A DNA stretch of 64,000 bases from positions 11,645,001 through 11,709,000 of the forward strand of contig CM075778.1 in assembly GCA_037974665.1 (NCBI GenBank), read 5' to 3'. The first letter of the stretch is position 1, and each line of letters starts with the position of its first letter. The position numbers and the translations under genes are program-made. Origin of the DNA: Ehretia macrophylla (taxonomy: Eukaryota; Streptophyta; Magnoliopsida; Boraginales; Ehretiaceae). The notes under the pieces were generated by a model. The model made no database searches. It was not told the origin of the DNA and was given only the letters and a program-made list of their open reading frames with translations. Below, in pieces: positions 46,621-57,966 of the stretch.

Positions 46621-47690
46621 TAATTTATTGACTGGACTTTTAAAAAGGAATTTTATCGGTTGACGGAAAAAACCAAGTGGGGCATTGACGGCGTCGGTAG
46701 AGAAGGTGACACGTGGAGGTAAATGATGGGAAGAGTAGGATGAGGTGTAGGGTTTTAATTGGAGAGGTTGATGGGAAATCCGTCACCGGCGGGTTAGATT
46801 CCAAGAACGGAGCGAGCCGTGCCATCGCATCATCGCACAGCCGGCTTTGGGTTGGGTTTGGTGGACCTCTGGTCCCTGTTTTTTCCTGCTCATCTGACAT
46901 TTTTGAGAGATTAATTCCACGTACCAACTTTACTTTTTGCCTCTTTTCTCTTCATTTTACACACATTATTTTGGGTTCTTAAATTGTGTATTTCCAAATT
47001 AATATCTTGTATCATTATAACATTATGAGATAAAATAATTATGATAATGATAATTTGTCATATAGCTTATAGGGTTTCAATAATAATAATATGTTAATTT
47101 TTTTTTTCATAAATTTATATTTTTATGAAAAGATTCAAATTCACATATTACCCCCAACTCTGTTGTTTGTGTTGATAAACTTTTACCAACGTTATGGCAA
47201 CACATGTTATCTGGTAGTTTTTATACGAGAAATTTGGATGGTTGATTAATTGATTTAATTGTGACAAAGTTATGATAATAACGTCTTAAATAAGAGAGTG
47301 ATTTGTTGAAGTATTATTCTTAATTCATTATCGTTAAATTATATAATTGATAACATAGATTTATCTCTCGTGACATTATAAGGCAGTCCCCTCCCCACCA
47401 CCCAAAAAAAAAAATCCAAGTTTTGGAGAACAAACACAATCTAATAGGGAAAGCTAATTACTTCTAATATAAAAAGTTAGAAGTGCATTGTATACCAAAG
47501 TTGAGTGAAACAGTTAGATAGTGACATGTTATAATAAGATGTTCTAAGTTTGAACCACCAATTCGCTTTTATTGTAAAATAATAAAAAAAAGGTTGGAAG
47601 TGCATTTCAACTTCAGGTCAAATATCGATCCAGTTGTCGAATAATATTACTAGATTTGCATATATCATTCCTGACATGAGCATCTTCAAC
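46621..47690. other. Intergenic region upstream of the trihelix gene
   Basis: A GC-richer block at about 46680-46900 precedes AT-rich DNA. No coding motif was recognised in either strand. Confidence 0.5.
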
Positions 47691-47699
47691 TTTGAAAAT

Positions 47700-47797
47700 T
47701 CTTCCACCCAATGTTTGACCATTCGGCTTTTAAGTGAAAAAAGTAAATCCCACACATGTATATCTTTAGGACCGAATGTTAAACACTGGGTGGAAGA
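47700..47797. repeat. Short hairpin-forming inverted repeat
   Basis: The left arm 47700-47726 (tcttccacccaatgtttg and on) is the near-complement of the right arm 47772-47797, with about 26 paired bases, one or two mismatches and one bulge, across a 45-base loop. The size resembles either a small MITE end pair or a microRNA-like fold-back. Confidence 0.6.
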
Positions 47798-47991
47798 CCA
47801 ACCCTTCAACTTTACATCTAGTTGTTACAGTGTTGTTCATGCAGGTTGTGTGAAAGTTTGGTAGGAATTTATAGATGAGAATTGAGTAATTTTTGGTGGA
47901 GTTTGCAGCATCTCATGAGTCATGACTAAGTTGCCAATTATAGAGCAGATGCGTGTACCGGTGGTCTGGTCCAAATAAAATGGTTTGGTGG

Positions 47992-48355
47992 TGATAAGGA
48001 TTAGGAAATGTTGTTCACCACGCTCCGAATCAAACTCCCAAGTACCTGCAAAAAGGACCCAGGGGGTTTCGTCCCTTGGCCCCCTCCGATGCTTAAGTTA
48101 GAGCTAGTCGGGGTAGTAGATAGTGAGTAAGAAAGAATAATGAAGGAGTTGCTAAAACTTGCCTCCTTTATGGGTATATCCACCTATTTATAGGCTTCAG
48201 GTTGCGGACGTGTACCTTAAGGTCGGGGCGCCCGTAAGGTAGGGGTGCCTTTGAGGTCGGGGCTCCCCTGAGGTCAGGGTATCACAGGGCTCCTTTGCTA
48301 GACTGAAGTTGTGCTGTGGGTCCTCTTAGTTGTTCTCATTTTCGGGCCCATATCA
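47992..48355 (-). repeat. 3' LTR of element H
   Basis: 364 bp, about 90% identical by eye to the 5' LTR. Includes ctatttataggc and GC-rich sub-repeats of the type gaggtcggggc. Confidence 0.92.
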
Positions 48356-48667
48356 TTTGTCCCCCTGTTCCTTCGCGTCAAATTCATTCGATCGAGAGAA
48401 GAACCTTGGACTGAGGTATTTATTGGCTGACTCCAATATTTAATTCAGGGGCTGACATCTCTTTATGGCTGTAATCATGACAGTCGCCTTTCCACTTCTT
48501 ACCTTGCTGACAATAATTATGACAGCCGCTTTTTCACCTCTCTCTTTGCTGGTTCATGCACACCTTTTGCCTTCCATGTCCCCTCACATTTAAGAGATTT
48601 GTCTCTTCATTTTCCAGGCCATAACTCTCTTCTTTCTTGTGCCGTCATAATTGACATGCTTCATTAC

Positions 48668-48677
48668 TATATATAGG
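48668..48677 (+). promoter_or_regulatory. TATA box of the antisense gene in element H
   Basis: ctatatatag on the plus strand, about 210 bp before the antisense ATG at 48879. It is followed by a leader containing a possible small intron (48812-48877, GTACGTGAG to TCTAG). It is positioned to drive transcription opposite to gag-pol. Confidence 0.6.
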
Positions 48678-48878
48678 GACGGAGTGCCTATTTCTGCTGT
48701 CACTTTCATTCTTTTTTTTCGCCTTCACCCGACCTGCGCAGAAGATCTCCCAGTCGTTACCCGATCTGCCTTCTTGCGTCAGTTCCACTCGGGCTATTTT
48801 GCTCCTCCTAGGTACGTGAGCTTTGTTTATCGCTTTGCTTTGTTTTTCCTTGTCTCCTTCATTTTTCTTGGATCTAGC

Positions 48879-51304
48879 ATGGCTTTTGATCTTCTTGGTA
48901 GAGTTGACTCGCCAGCGTGCGAGGAGGATGCAGAGTCTTCTTCTTCTATGTCTACAGAAACTTCTTCGAGCTTTGAGAGGTCCTCGTCAGGCTCCAAGGA
49001 CGAGCCTACTGGTGAAGTCGGGGAACAAGTTGCTTCCGAGGGATCGCCTCTCCTCAACCTCACTGGAATTTCTATTCCAGATAACATTCATTTTGGTAAT
49101 ACTCCCCCTCGTAGCAGTCGTAGGCCTGGTGATGTTGACTATCCTGGTAACATAGATGTTCTAAGAGATCTAGATGATCCTTCTAGTCGGGGTTCTGGTG
49201 GAGAAAGCTCATATTCTCCCCAAAACGTTCATTTTACTTGTTTGGATAGGTTTCCCCTTGTTAGCAATAGAAAGGTAGAATTGTGGCGTAAAAAATGGAT
49301 CCTGCCCCCTGGGTATACCATTAGAGCTCGAGGTCAAGGGGAGGCTGCTTGTCAAGGCCGTCCCGGGGAGGTTTGCTTTTACCATGAGGCTCTTAAGTTT
49401 ATTCGCTTTCCCCTTCTTCCTTTTGTTTGCGATTTTCTTAACCTTTATAACTTGAGTCCGGGGCAAATCGTCCCTAATAGTTGGAGAATAATGGTTGTTT
49501 TCTATAGTTACTTACGCCATTTTGATGTTCTCCCCACTTTTTTTCTCTTTCGTCGTATGTTTCAAACCAACCAAAGCGAGAATCCCGGCTGGTAGCACCT
49601 GAGTGCCAGGTCGGGGCTTCAGGTCCTCAAGTTATTTCCCTCCAACAACCGTGGGTGGCACCACAAATATTTCTTTATTTTTAGCCCAAATGGTTGGGGT
49701 ATCCCTGCAAGATGGGGTTCTATTCCTCCAGGTGTCAACCAGAATCCAGCTTCGGCCCCTGCGGAACAAGAGATGATTGACGGACTCGTGGCCTTGGGTA
49801 AGGTCTCAAGTCCAGACTTCCTTGATTGGGAGAAGATTCTCAAGTCGGGGCTCTACTCTTCTTGTTACTTTGATTCCAACCCGCGCCCTAAGATAGGTTC
49901 TCTTAGGGATTCTTCTCCTCGGAGTACTGCCTTGCTTCTCTTTTTCTTCTTCGCTTGAGTTCGCGGCTTTTTGTAGATGGACTTTATTCTTTTGATGATT
50001 TCACTAATGATTTTTTTTTTTTTTTGCAACTTTCGACGAAATGGGCTCTTCCGTCGTAGACCTCGAGATCCTAACTGTTGCTCGCAGTTATATGGGGGCT
50101 TCGGGGTCCGTGCCTTGGGAGAAAGGTCTGCCCCCCAGACCCCGACCAAAGGCAAAGGTTAGGGCCTCTAGCAAGGCTCATTTTCAGCAAGCCGCCCTTC
50201 CACAGAAGAGGAAAGATCCTCCAAGTTCTCCTGCCGAATGATCAACTGTCACAAGCAGGCGGATCGTGCCCCGACCTAGGGTCTTCACCAGATGCCAACG
50301 TCTTCTCTTCAGCATCGGAGGTAGGTGCGAGCTCAGGAAAGGGGCTTCATAGAACCACAACTTCTCCTCCCCACTAGCCTCGGACAGGGACAAGGAGAAA
50401 GACCACGGTAAAGAGAGACTTTCCTTCGAATTCTTCCCCAAGTCCACAGGGCACGATACCGATTCATCGAGGCAAGGAGTCAGCGAATATCCCGTTTTCC
50501 CAAGCTTTTGACGATGTCCTTATGAGCGAACTGATCGACTCCGGATTAGCTGTACCTACTCTTCAATTTTCGCATTCCTTACTTTTGTTCTTATTTCTTA
50601 GTCCCTTCACTTATCTATGTCTTCTTTCTTTAGATCGAGGATTTTTTCACCCAGATCGGGGTTCGCATTCCACAGTGCTGGCAGTGTGCACCGAGCTCCA
50701 AAGGCGTTATATTGAGCTTCAAAAGCAAAATGAGCAGCAAAGACAAGTTGCCTTTAAGACCGTAAAAGATTTGGAGGCCAAAACTTCCTCCTTGAAGACC
50801 CGAAACAAGAAGAAAGATGATGAGATCACTGGGCTCAAAGCTACCCAAGCTAATTACGACATCGAAATTCAGAAGCTGAAGTCTCAGCTTCGCGAGGAGG
50901 AGGCCAAGCATGCGGAGGTGCTGAGAAAAGAGGCTGAGAAGATGGAGAGACTTGAAGTCGATCGTCTGTCATGGGAGATTAAGTATGAGGCTCTTCTTAA
51001 CCTCGTTGGGGCCAAATGGGAGAAAATTGTGGAGGCCTTTAAGTAGAGTTCAGAGTTTAAGGTGCTCGTGGGACAGCTCGGGGGCCCTATCTACACAGCT
51101 GGGCGCACAGATAGTTTTCAAGAGGGTTTTACGGATGCCGAGGCTAGAGTGCAAGAGGCGTACCCCAACCTCAACCTTAGCTATTTGTGCGACCCTCTCC
51201 CAAGTACTCCATCTGTTTCTGTTAACGATACTCCCGGTGGTGACACTACTGAAGTAAATGTTGATTCTGAGATCGACCCCAACGTTGGCATTCCTCTTGT
51301 TTAA
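48879..51304 (+). pseudogene. Antisense gene of the Tat element ('putative gypsy type transposon' protein)
   Basis: Starts at MAFDLLGRV. After a Ser/Asp/Glu-rich stretch comes the conserved domain PPGYTIRARGQGE, GEVCFYHEALKF, LPFVCDFLNLY and PNSWRIMVVF, which I recognise as the domain catalogued as a putative gypsy-type transposon protein (Transposase_28). A single TAG at 49593-49595 replaces the second Trp of the expected G-W-W-H-L block. The same frame then continues (FSPNGWGIP, DWEKILKSGLY) to about 49900. Later exons are 50041-50240, about 50450-50550 (QAFDDVLMSELID), a coiled coil from 50660 to 51046 (QKQNEQQRQ, EEEAKHAEVLRKEAEKMERL) and an acidic end to 51304. Introns ending tttctttag are likely. 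Its function in these elements is unknown. Confidence 0.75.
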
Positions 51305-51950
51305 GATTAGTGCTTGTACTTACTTTCCCTTTCGTCCCTCTTGGCGGGATTGCTTCTATAATAATTCTCTTAGTTTAATGAAACTGGATGTTTTTCTTTT
51401 TGTTTGTTTACTTTTCTTTTTCAAATTTGTTTTTCGCAACTCTATGAATTCCTATGTCTTGGCTTCGCGTGGCTTTGCCTAGCCTGACAAGGTTTATTCT
51501 AGCCTTGCCGGGGATTTTTACATTTTTCTCCCGTTATGGCGCTACCGGCCTTTTTGCTCGGGGTCCTATCCCAAGTCTCTTCTATTCCGAGGTCTTGGCC
51601 TTTCTTTTCAAGTTTGCTCGTGCAACTTTAAGAAATCTGAGGTCTTGGCCTCGCGTGGCTTTTCCTAGCCTGACAAGGTTTGTTCTAGCCTTGCCCGGGA
51701 TTTTTACAATTTTCTCCCATTATGGCGCAACTGGCCTTTTCGTCGGGGTATTACCCCGAGGTCTTTTGGGGACTCTTCCCATCTTTGTATTGGTTCTATT
51801 GGCCTTGCTATTGGTCTTTTCGTTTGGGGTCTCACCTTAGTCGTTTTATTTTATAATATGATATTCTGATGGGTACACACGTTTTTTCGTTAAAGGAAGG
51901 CAAAACTTTCATTGATTCACAGTTGTAGCTTACAAAAGATTCTTCATGAC
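51305..51950. repeat. Spacer of element H with two 187-bp-spaced direct repeats
   Basis: Blocks of about 110 bp at 51455-51571 and 51642-51758 (gtcttggc, cctagcctgacaagg, ttctagccttgcc) are direct repeats with a period of 187 bp. They lie between the end of the antisense gene and the end of pol. A plus-strand frame at 51454-51840 spans both but has repeat composition only. Confidence 0.7.
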
Positions 51951-51959
51951 ATTACAGAT

Positions 51960-53189
51960 TTAGACAAAATATCTTTGGAGATGCTCCATGTGCCACGCAT
52001 TCTTCAATTCTCTTCCATCTCGATCAGATAGGATGTATGTGCTTGGTCTGATTTCTTTTTCCATGCGGTATAATCCCTCCCAGTTAAGCCCGAGCTTTCG
52101 ATCGGTGGGGTTTCTTTTGAAGATGGCTTTTCTAAGCACTAGATCCCCTACCCCGATGGGCTTTGGCTTGATATGCTTGGAGAAGGCTTTCATCATTGCC
52201 CTTTTTCCAGCTAGCATCCTTATTTGGGCCTTGGTCCGCAGCTCCTCTGCTAGATCCAGATTTTCCCTGAGGAGTTGTCCATTTATTTCTTTCTGGTACA
52301 TTTGCACTCTAAGGCTTGAAGACCCGACCTCCACTGGAATGACTACTTCCGTTCTGAAGGTCAGGCAGAATGGGGTTTCTCTCATTCTTAAGGTCGAGGT
52401 CGTTCTGTGTGCCCACATCACTTTGGGGAGGATGTCTGGCCATTGTCCTTTCGCCTCTGTCAACTTCGATTTTAGCCCCTGCAAAAGAATCCAGTTAGTG
52501 ACCTCTACTTGACAGTTAGTTTGCGAGTGCACAATAGAAGCGAATCGTAAATTGATTCCTAGCTTTACATATATTTCTTTGAAATATACACTATCGAATT
52601 GCCTATCGTGGTCGGTTATGATTGCTCGGGGTACCCCGAACCGACATATGACTGACTTCCACACGAAGTTCCAGGCCACATTTTCTGTGGTGCTCGAGGT
52701 GGCCTCTGCTTCCACCCACTTGGTGAAATAATCAACTGCAATGAACACGTATCTCTTTGGGCTACTCCCGGCGGCAATGGGCCGATAATGTCTAGCCCCG
52801 ACTGGGCAAAGGGCCATGGGCTAATGATGCAAGTAAGGTTAGTTGCCGGCTATCGCTGGATCTTGGAGAACCGCTGGCAGATATCACACTTTTGGACCCA
52901 GTCCTTTGCATCTTGCTATAAAGTGGGCTAGTAGTACCCCTACCAGAGTGTTTTCCGTGCCAAGGCTTGTCCCCCCCAGGTGGTTTTCACAAATTCCTTC
53001 GTGAATTTCTCTTAGCACATAATTTCCCTCCTCGGGTGTAACACATTTGAGTAGGGGCCAGGCAAAAGATCGTTTGTAGAGTTGTCCTCCAAGATTGACA
53101 AATCACGCGGACTGCTTCTTTATCTTTCTGGCGGTGTCCTCCTTATCGGGGAGTTCTCCTGATTCCAGGTATTCTTGAATAGGCCTGGT
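51960..53189 (-). pseudogene. Integrase of element H
   Basis: Minus-strand frame 52817-51960 reads YVFIAVDYFTKWVEAE, FGVPRAIITDHDRQFDS, LGINLRFASIVHSQ and, near the end, KRNPTDRKLGLNWEGLY. This is the gypsy integrase core (Asp of VDYFTKW and ITDHDRQF, Glu of QVEVTN in place of QAEVTN) and C-terminal domain. Upstream (53160-52830) the HHCC region is recognisable (LREIHEGICENH) but has a frame change and stops. The start of the core is frameshifted near 52770. Confidence 0.9.
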
Positions 53190-53603
53190 CTAATCAGGCC
53201 TCACATTGATCTCTGCTATTGACTTTCCTGGTCTTGTGATACTGGGCTCGGCAATTTCTTCTATTGTGATTGTAGAGGAACTGTCTCCTCCTAAAACCAC
53301 CCAGGAAAAGGTATCTACTTTCCCATTTTCTTCTCTTGGTATATGCTGAATGGCAAACTCTTCAAAGTTAGCACTCCATTCCTTTACCTTTTCTAGGTAT
53401 GCTATCATTGTTGGTTCCCTTGCCTCAAAGGCCCCTGTAACCTGTTGGGCCACCAGTTGTGAGTCTATGAACATCTCAACTGATCGAGCCTCAAGGTAGG
53501 CTATAGCCTTTAATTCTATTATCAGGGCCTTATTGTTGGAGGCTGGGAAGCCAACTCTGAGGGCATATTGGTAGACTGCCGCCTCAGGGCTAGTTATGAT
53601 CAC
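53190..53603 (-). pseudogene. Second (archaeal-type) RNase H of element H
   Basis: Frame of 137 residues: SPEAAVYQYALRVGFPASNNKA, with YLEARSVEMFIDSQLVAQQVTGAFEA, and FAIQHIPREENGKVDTFSWV. These blocks fit the additional RNase H domain (aRNH) found after the retroviral-type RNase H in Tat elements (expected N-N-x-A-E-x-x-A, D-S-x-L, H-I-x-R-x-x-N-x-x-A-D). Here the Glu after NNKA is replaced by Leu (NNKALIIELKA) and Ala-Asp is Val-Asp. The domain start (VDGASS) lies before 53603, past two stops. Confidence 0.87.
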
Positions 53604-53642
53604 TCAAGTGCTACTTCCCTACCAGCTTGACGCTCCATCGAC

Positions 53643-54890
53643 CTAGATCATCCATTTTGGGTTAGCATTCATTGGGTCTTCACTTGTGCACTCTACCATA
53701 AAATCTACGAGTGCTTGAGCTTTTACTACTGTCCAAGGCCTATATTCTATGTCGTACTGATTGAGTTCGACAACCCATTTAACCCACCTTCTTGAGACTT
53801 CAGGTCTACATAACACCTGCCACAGTCGCAAGCTAGTTACTACCTTAATTGTGTGGGCATCAAAGTAAGGCTTAAGCTTTCTTGAGGCCAGGGCTACCTT
53901 CTCAATTGTGGGGTACCTGCACTCCGCACCTCTCAAGATCTTACTGGTATAATACACCAGTTTTTGAAATCTACCCTCTTCCCTGATTAAGGCAGTAACT
54001 ACGGCCGTCCCCGAGCAGGCTAAATAGATGTACAGGTCCTCACTTTCCTCTGGTCGGGATAACAAGGGCGGAAATGCCAAATAACTTTTAAGTTTCTCGA
54101 ATGCTTCCTGGCTCTCCTCTATCCACTGGAAATCCTTTGGGCTCCTCAAGACCTTGAAAAATGGTGCGCATTTGTAGGCGGACCTCGACATGAACTTACT
54201 TAATGTTGCGACTCTTCCTGCTAGTTTTTGCACCTCATTCACATTCTGCAGTGGTTGCATGTCCAGGATGGCTTGGACCTTTTTGGGGTTTGCCTCAATC
54301 CCTCGTCGGGTCACTATGAAGCCTAGGAACTTCCCTGCTTTGACCTCGAATGCGCATTTTTCAGGATTGAGTTTAATTTATATCTCCCTCGTGACTCCGA
54401 ATGCTTCTACGAGATCTGACAGGTGATCCTCAGCCCTCTTGCTTTTTACCAGCATATCATCCACGTAAATCTCCATGTTCTTCCCCAACTGGCCTTTGAA
54501 GGCCCTGTTCACCATTCTTTGATAGGTTGTTCCTGCGTTCTTCAACCCGAATGGCATGACTTTGTAGCAGTACACTTCTCTCTCGGTGATGAATGCGGTC
54601 TTCTCTTGATCCTCAGGGGCCATTCTTATCTAGTTATACCCCTTGAACGCGTCCATGAAGGACAATAGTTTGCACCCTAAGGTGGCATCCACCATCTGGT
54701 TGATCCGTGGCAACAGATAGCAGTCCTTTGGGCATGCTTTGTTGAGGTCAATGAAGTCTATGCACATTCTCCATTTGTCCGGAACCTTTCTTACCAATAC
54801 CATGTTGGCCAGCCATGTCGGGTATTTAACCTCCCTGATGTGCCCCGCGTCCTGCATTTTCTCCACCTCTTCGTTTATGATATGATTTTT
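53643..54890 (-). pseudogene. Reverse transcriptase and first RNase H of element H
   Basis: The frame continues from the protease region in the same phase. RT: NMVLVRKVPDKWRMCIDF, NKACPKDCYLLPRI, GYN-stop-IRMAPEDQEKTAF, MPFGLKNAGTTYQRM and YVDDMLVKSK (catalytic Y-V-D-D). Connection and RNase [57 protein letters not shown] and LVYYTSKIL. Stops at about 54631, 54377 and 53642 stay in phase, showing substitution decay rather than indels over this stretch. Confidence 0.92.
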
Positions 54891-55724
54891 CTAAGGGTGG
54901 AAATTTCTCCTTCTTTGCTGGACTAACCTATGTGCCGGATCCACATTCAAATGGTGGGTGATAAATGTCGGGTCTACACATGTCATGTCAGTAGTGGACC
55001 ATGTAAATATATTTTCATTTTGTAAAAGAAAATTTTTCATACCTTCTCTCTGATCGGGGCTCAGCTCAGCTCCGAACTTGGCCCTCTTGGAGCTTCTTCT
55101 CAGTTCTACCTCGAGCAGGTCCTCGGCTAGGGCTCCTCTTTTTTCATCTCTATCTTCCTCGGGGACATTCCCAGGAGCCTCATGGATCATCTTGGGCCTC
55201 AAGGAGACCGCATAGCACTTGCGAGCAACCCTCTGGTCTCCTCTCAATTCAGCAATCCCACCTGGTATTGGAAACTTTAGCATTAAATAGAAGGTGGACG
55301 CCACAGCACGGAAGTGGTAAAGGGCCAGTCTTCCAATAATCACATTGTATACGGAGTTGCATTTTACCACTATGAAGTTGGCCATCATGCTGGCTTTTTT
55401 ACCACCAGAGCCAAGTGTGAGTGGGAGGGTAATCATTCCCTCGGGCCATATCATTTCTCCTGAAAATCCTGCCAGAGAACTCTAAAGGGGTCTCAATATT
55501 TCCCTCATCAGTCCTAACTTCTGGAATGTATCATAAAATAGTACCTCCGCAGAGCTGCTTGTATCCACCATCACCCTCCTGACCTCAGCTTTCGAGATCC
55601 GGACAGTGATCACCATCGGGTCCTTATGAGGCAGGACCAATCCCTCAAAGTCTTTCTCAGAAAATGTCAACTCTTCTATGACTTTCAGCCTCTTGGAAGG
55701 GGATTGCTCATGCGCCGCCCGCAC
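54891..55724 (-). pseudogene. Protease and protease-RT linker of element H
   Basis: Minus-strand frame 55724-55482 contains VRRVMVDTSSSAEVLFYDTFQKLGL, the aspartic protease active-site region with D-T-S in place of the usual D-T/S-G. The next frame (55454-54891), same phase after one stop, contains ASMMANFIVVK and YNVIIGRLAL (protease flap end), then the linker and the RT start (DPTFITHHLNVDP). Phase differs by one from gag, placing the gag-pol frame change in the 55685-55724 overlap. Confidence 0.87.
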
Positions 55725-57400
55725 ATACCTCTTTCCGCATTGCTGCTTTCCCCGCCTGTGGCCAATCCTCCTGCTATGGTTTCAATCACTGCTAAGTGCT
55801 GACCTCCATGCCCTCGTCGGGGGCTTCTCTCCCTTTCTTCTCTTCTTCCCTGATTGTTCATCTGCCCTTCTGCGCTGAACCTTCGCAATCTGACCTTCTG
55901 TATCAGGAACTCAATTCCGTCCTTTAGCGCCTTGCAGTCATCCGTGAGGTGCCCGTGGTCGTCATGGAATCTGCAGTACAACCTCTTGTCCCGTTTGTCC
56001 AAGTCCCCCGCTATTTTTTTGGGCCATCTCAGCCCTTTTTCATGGTTGATTTCCATAACCACCTATAAGGGTAGCCTAGTGAACAGAGTATAGTGGATGA
56101 AGCGTCCTTGCTTTTGCGGGCTCCTGAGATTGGGCCTTGACTTCCCTCCGTTGCTTCCTCCTTGGGGTCTGGTTTCTTCTTTGGTTCTGCCTCTGCCTGT
56201 ATCTGTCTTTTTACTGCCCTCTCGTTCTTTGTCTTCATCCTTATTCACCTGCAAAGCCTCTTCGGCGTGAATGTACTTTCCTGCACGGGCCATTAGGTCA
56301 GTGAGACTCTTCGGGGGCTTCTTAGCCAAGGCCGCCTGGAAGTTTCGGGGTCTCAACCCTTGTTGGTAAGCTACTATGGCCACAGACTCCTCAAGGTCGG
56401 GGACGTCCAGGGCCGCTTGGTTGAAGCGGGAGATGAACTCCCTCAACGTTTCATCATTGTGCTGCCTAATGGTGAGGAGGTGCGACATGAGTCTTGTCGG
56501 TCTTTTACAGCTGGCAAATCAATTCAAGAACAACTCGGTTATCTGCTGGAACTCATTGATAGAATTCTCCGGCAACCCTGTGAACCATCTCCGGGCTGGC
56601 CCCGTGAAGGTAATCGGGAATGCCCGGCACCTTAAAGGGTCCGGTATGTCGTAGAACATCATACTCTGATTGAAAGTCATGAGGTAATCCTCGGGGTCCC
56701 CTACCCCATTGTAAAATGGCAACTGAGGTAGTTTGTATCCGTGAGGTATGGGCTCCGCCATAACCGCTGCAGTAAAGGGCCCATTCTTTTGTCCTACTGT
56801 GGCCTAGGAATGGTTCCCCGGGCCCTCCCTTGATGCCTCGTGCACACCGAGCCTCCTTCTTCGAGCCATTTCTACCCTCTTATTGTGACCAAAAGAAGCA
56901 GTTTTATCTTCTACCACCGTGGCAGGTCTCACAGCTTCGGTTCTGCGGGCCGGTGGAAGTGGTTCTTGAGGAGAAGGTTGATTCTGAGTAGGTTGAGCCT
57001 GAGGAGTTGCATGGTTCGGCCTTGCCCTAGCTAGGGTCGCCTGAATTTCTTGGACCATTCGATAGAGGGTTAGTATGTCCACTGTAGATGGCGTGGGTGG
57101 CATGACTGGTTAGGCCATGCTCATGGTTGGGATAGTGTGAGTGGGCGTGATAGCAGCGTGAGGCCTAGCTGATGCTGGCTGGACTGGTGGAGCATACGGG
57201 GTTGGGAGAGAACTAGCAGCTGCCGAAGACGTGACTCCAAGGGGTTGGTTCATCATGGATGACGGCTCAACAATAGGTGGTAAGCTAACAGGAGGTGGGA
57301 GGAGTTCAAATGGCAATGGCTCAGTGGTCTGATTCATTGTTACCCCTGGTAGGGGTAGTTCTTGTTCAGGGTGAGCTTGGCTTCTTGTGCTAACCATCAT
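55685..57400 (-). pseudogene. Gag of element H
   Basis: Starts MMVSTRSQAHPEQ at 57400. The same phase continues through four stops to 55685. It has a Pro/Gln-rich N-terminus, the retrotransposon gag domain (PFYNGVGDPEDYLMTF, DPLRCRAFPITFTGPARRWF, QHNDETLREFISRFNQA) and a short metal-binding-like block CRFHDDHGHLTDDCKAL. The order and the motifs are those of plant Tat/gypsy gag. Stops are at about 57107, 56801, 56516 and 56063. Confidence 0.92.
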
Positions 57401-57447
57401 GGTATTCTCAGTGGGGAGAGCTTTACGTTCCCACAGACGGCGCTACC

Positions 57448-57828
57448 TGATAAGGATCAGAAAATGTTGTTCACCATACTCCGAATCAAACTCCCAAGTA
57501 CCTGCAAAAAAGACCCAGGAGGTTTCGCCCCTTAGCCCTCTCCGATGCTTAAGTTAGAGTTAGTCGGGGTAGTAGATAGTGAGTAAGAAAGAATAATGAG
57601 GGAGTTGGTAAAACTTGTCTCATTTATGGGTATGTCTACCTATTTATAGGCTTTAGGTTGCGGACGTGTACCTTAAGGTCAGGGCGCCTGTGAGGTCGGG
57701 GCGCCCATGGAGTCGGGGTGCCTATGAAGTCGGGGCTCCCGTGAGGTCAGGGTATCACAAGACTCCTTTGCCAGACTAAAGTTGTGTCATGGGTCCTCTT
57801 AGCTGTTCTCATTTTCGGGCCCATATCA
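57448..57828 (-). repeat. 5' LTR of element H
   Basis: 381 bp. Differs from the 3' LTR mainly by one additional copy of the gtcggggcgcc sub-repeat (about 17 bp) and scattered transitions. Confidence 0.92.
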
Positions 57829-57874
57829 GGTGGCATATTATAGCTTAATATTATTTGTAATTAAGACCTACTCT

Positions 57875-57966
57875 GCAAATCTAGTAGCATTGTGGGAGGG
57901 ATTATACAGAGCAGTAGATTTGCAATTGGATTATCTTTATGTAGAAACAGATTCCAAGGTGATTTA
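57875..57966 (+). pseudogene. RNase H-like (RVT_3 type) fragment beside element H
   Basis: The plus strand reads ANLVALWEGLYRAVDLQLDY then LYVETDSKVI and a TAA. This matches the middle of plant RNase H-like domains (A-E-L-x-A-L-x-x-G-L and V-E-T-D-S-x-x-V). Only about 30 residues are visible. Element H is inserted about 45 bp upstream and may have split or displaced the rest. Confidence 0.5.

Larger units (their letters stand above)
47992..57828 (-). mobile_element. Element H: Ty3/gypsy retrotransposon, Tat lineage
   Basis: LTRs at 47992-48355 (3') and 57448-57828 (5'), ends TGATAAGGAT and CCATATCA on the plus strand. TSD ggtgg is perfect (47987-47991 and 57829-57833). On the minus strand the 5' LTR is followed by a tRNA-type site GCGCCGTCTGTGGGAA, and AGGGGGACAAA precedes the 3' LTR. 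The order gag, protease, RT, RNase H, second RNase H, integrase, with an antisense gene between pol and the 3' LTR, is that of the plant Tat lineage. At 9.8 kb it is full length, but pol carries many stops. Confidence 0.93.

Noticed and set aside
48651-51482. A cluster of plus-strand host genes including a coiled-coil protein
   Set aside because: The cluster lies wholly between the LTRs of element H, and its conserved domain is the one known from Tat-element antisense genes.
51454-51840. Plus-strand 128-residue hydrophobic frame
   Set aside because: It runs through two direct repeats in the spacer of element H, and its internal duplication simply mirrors the DNA repeat.
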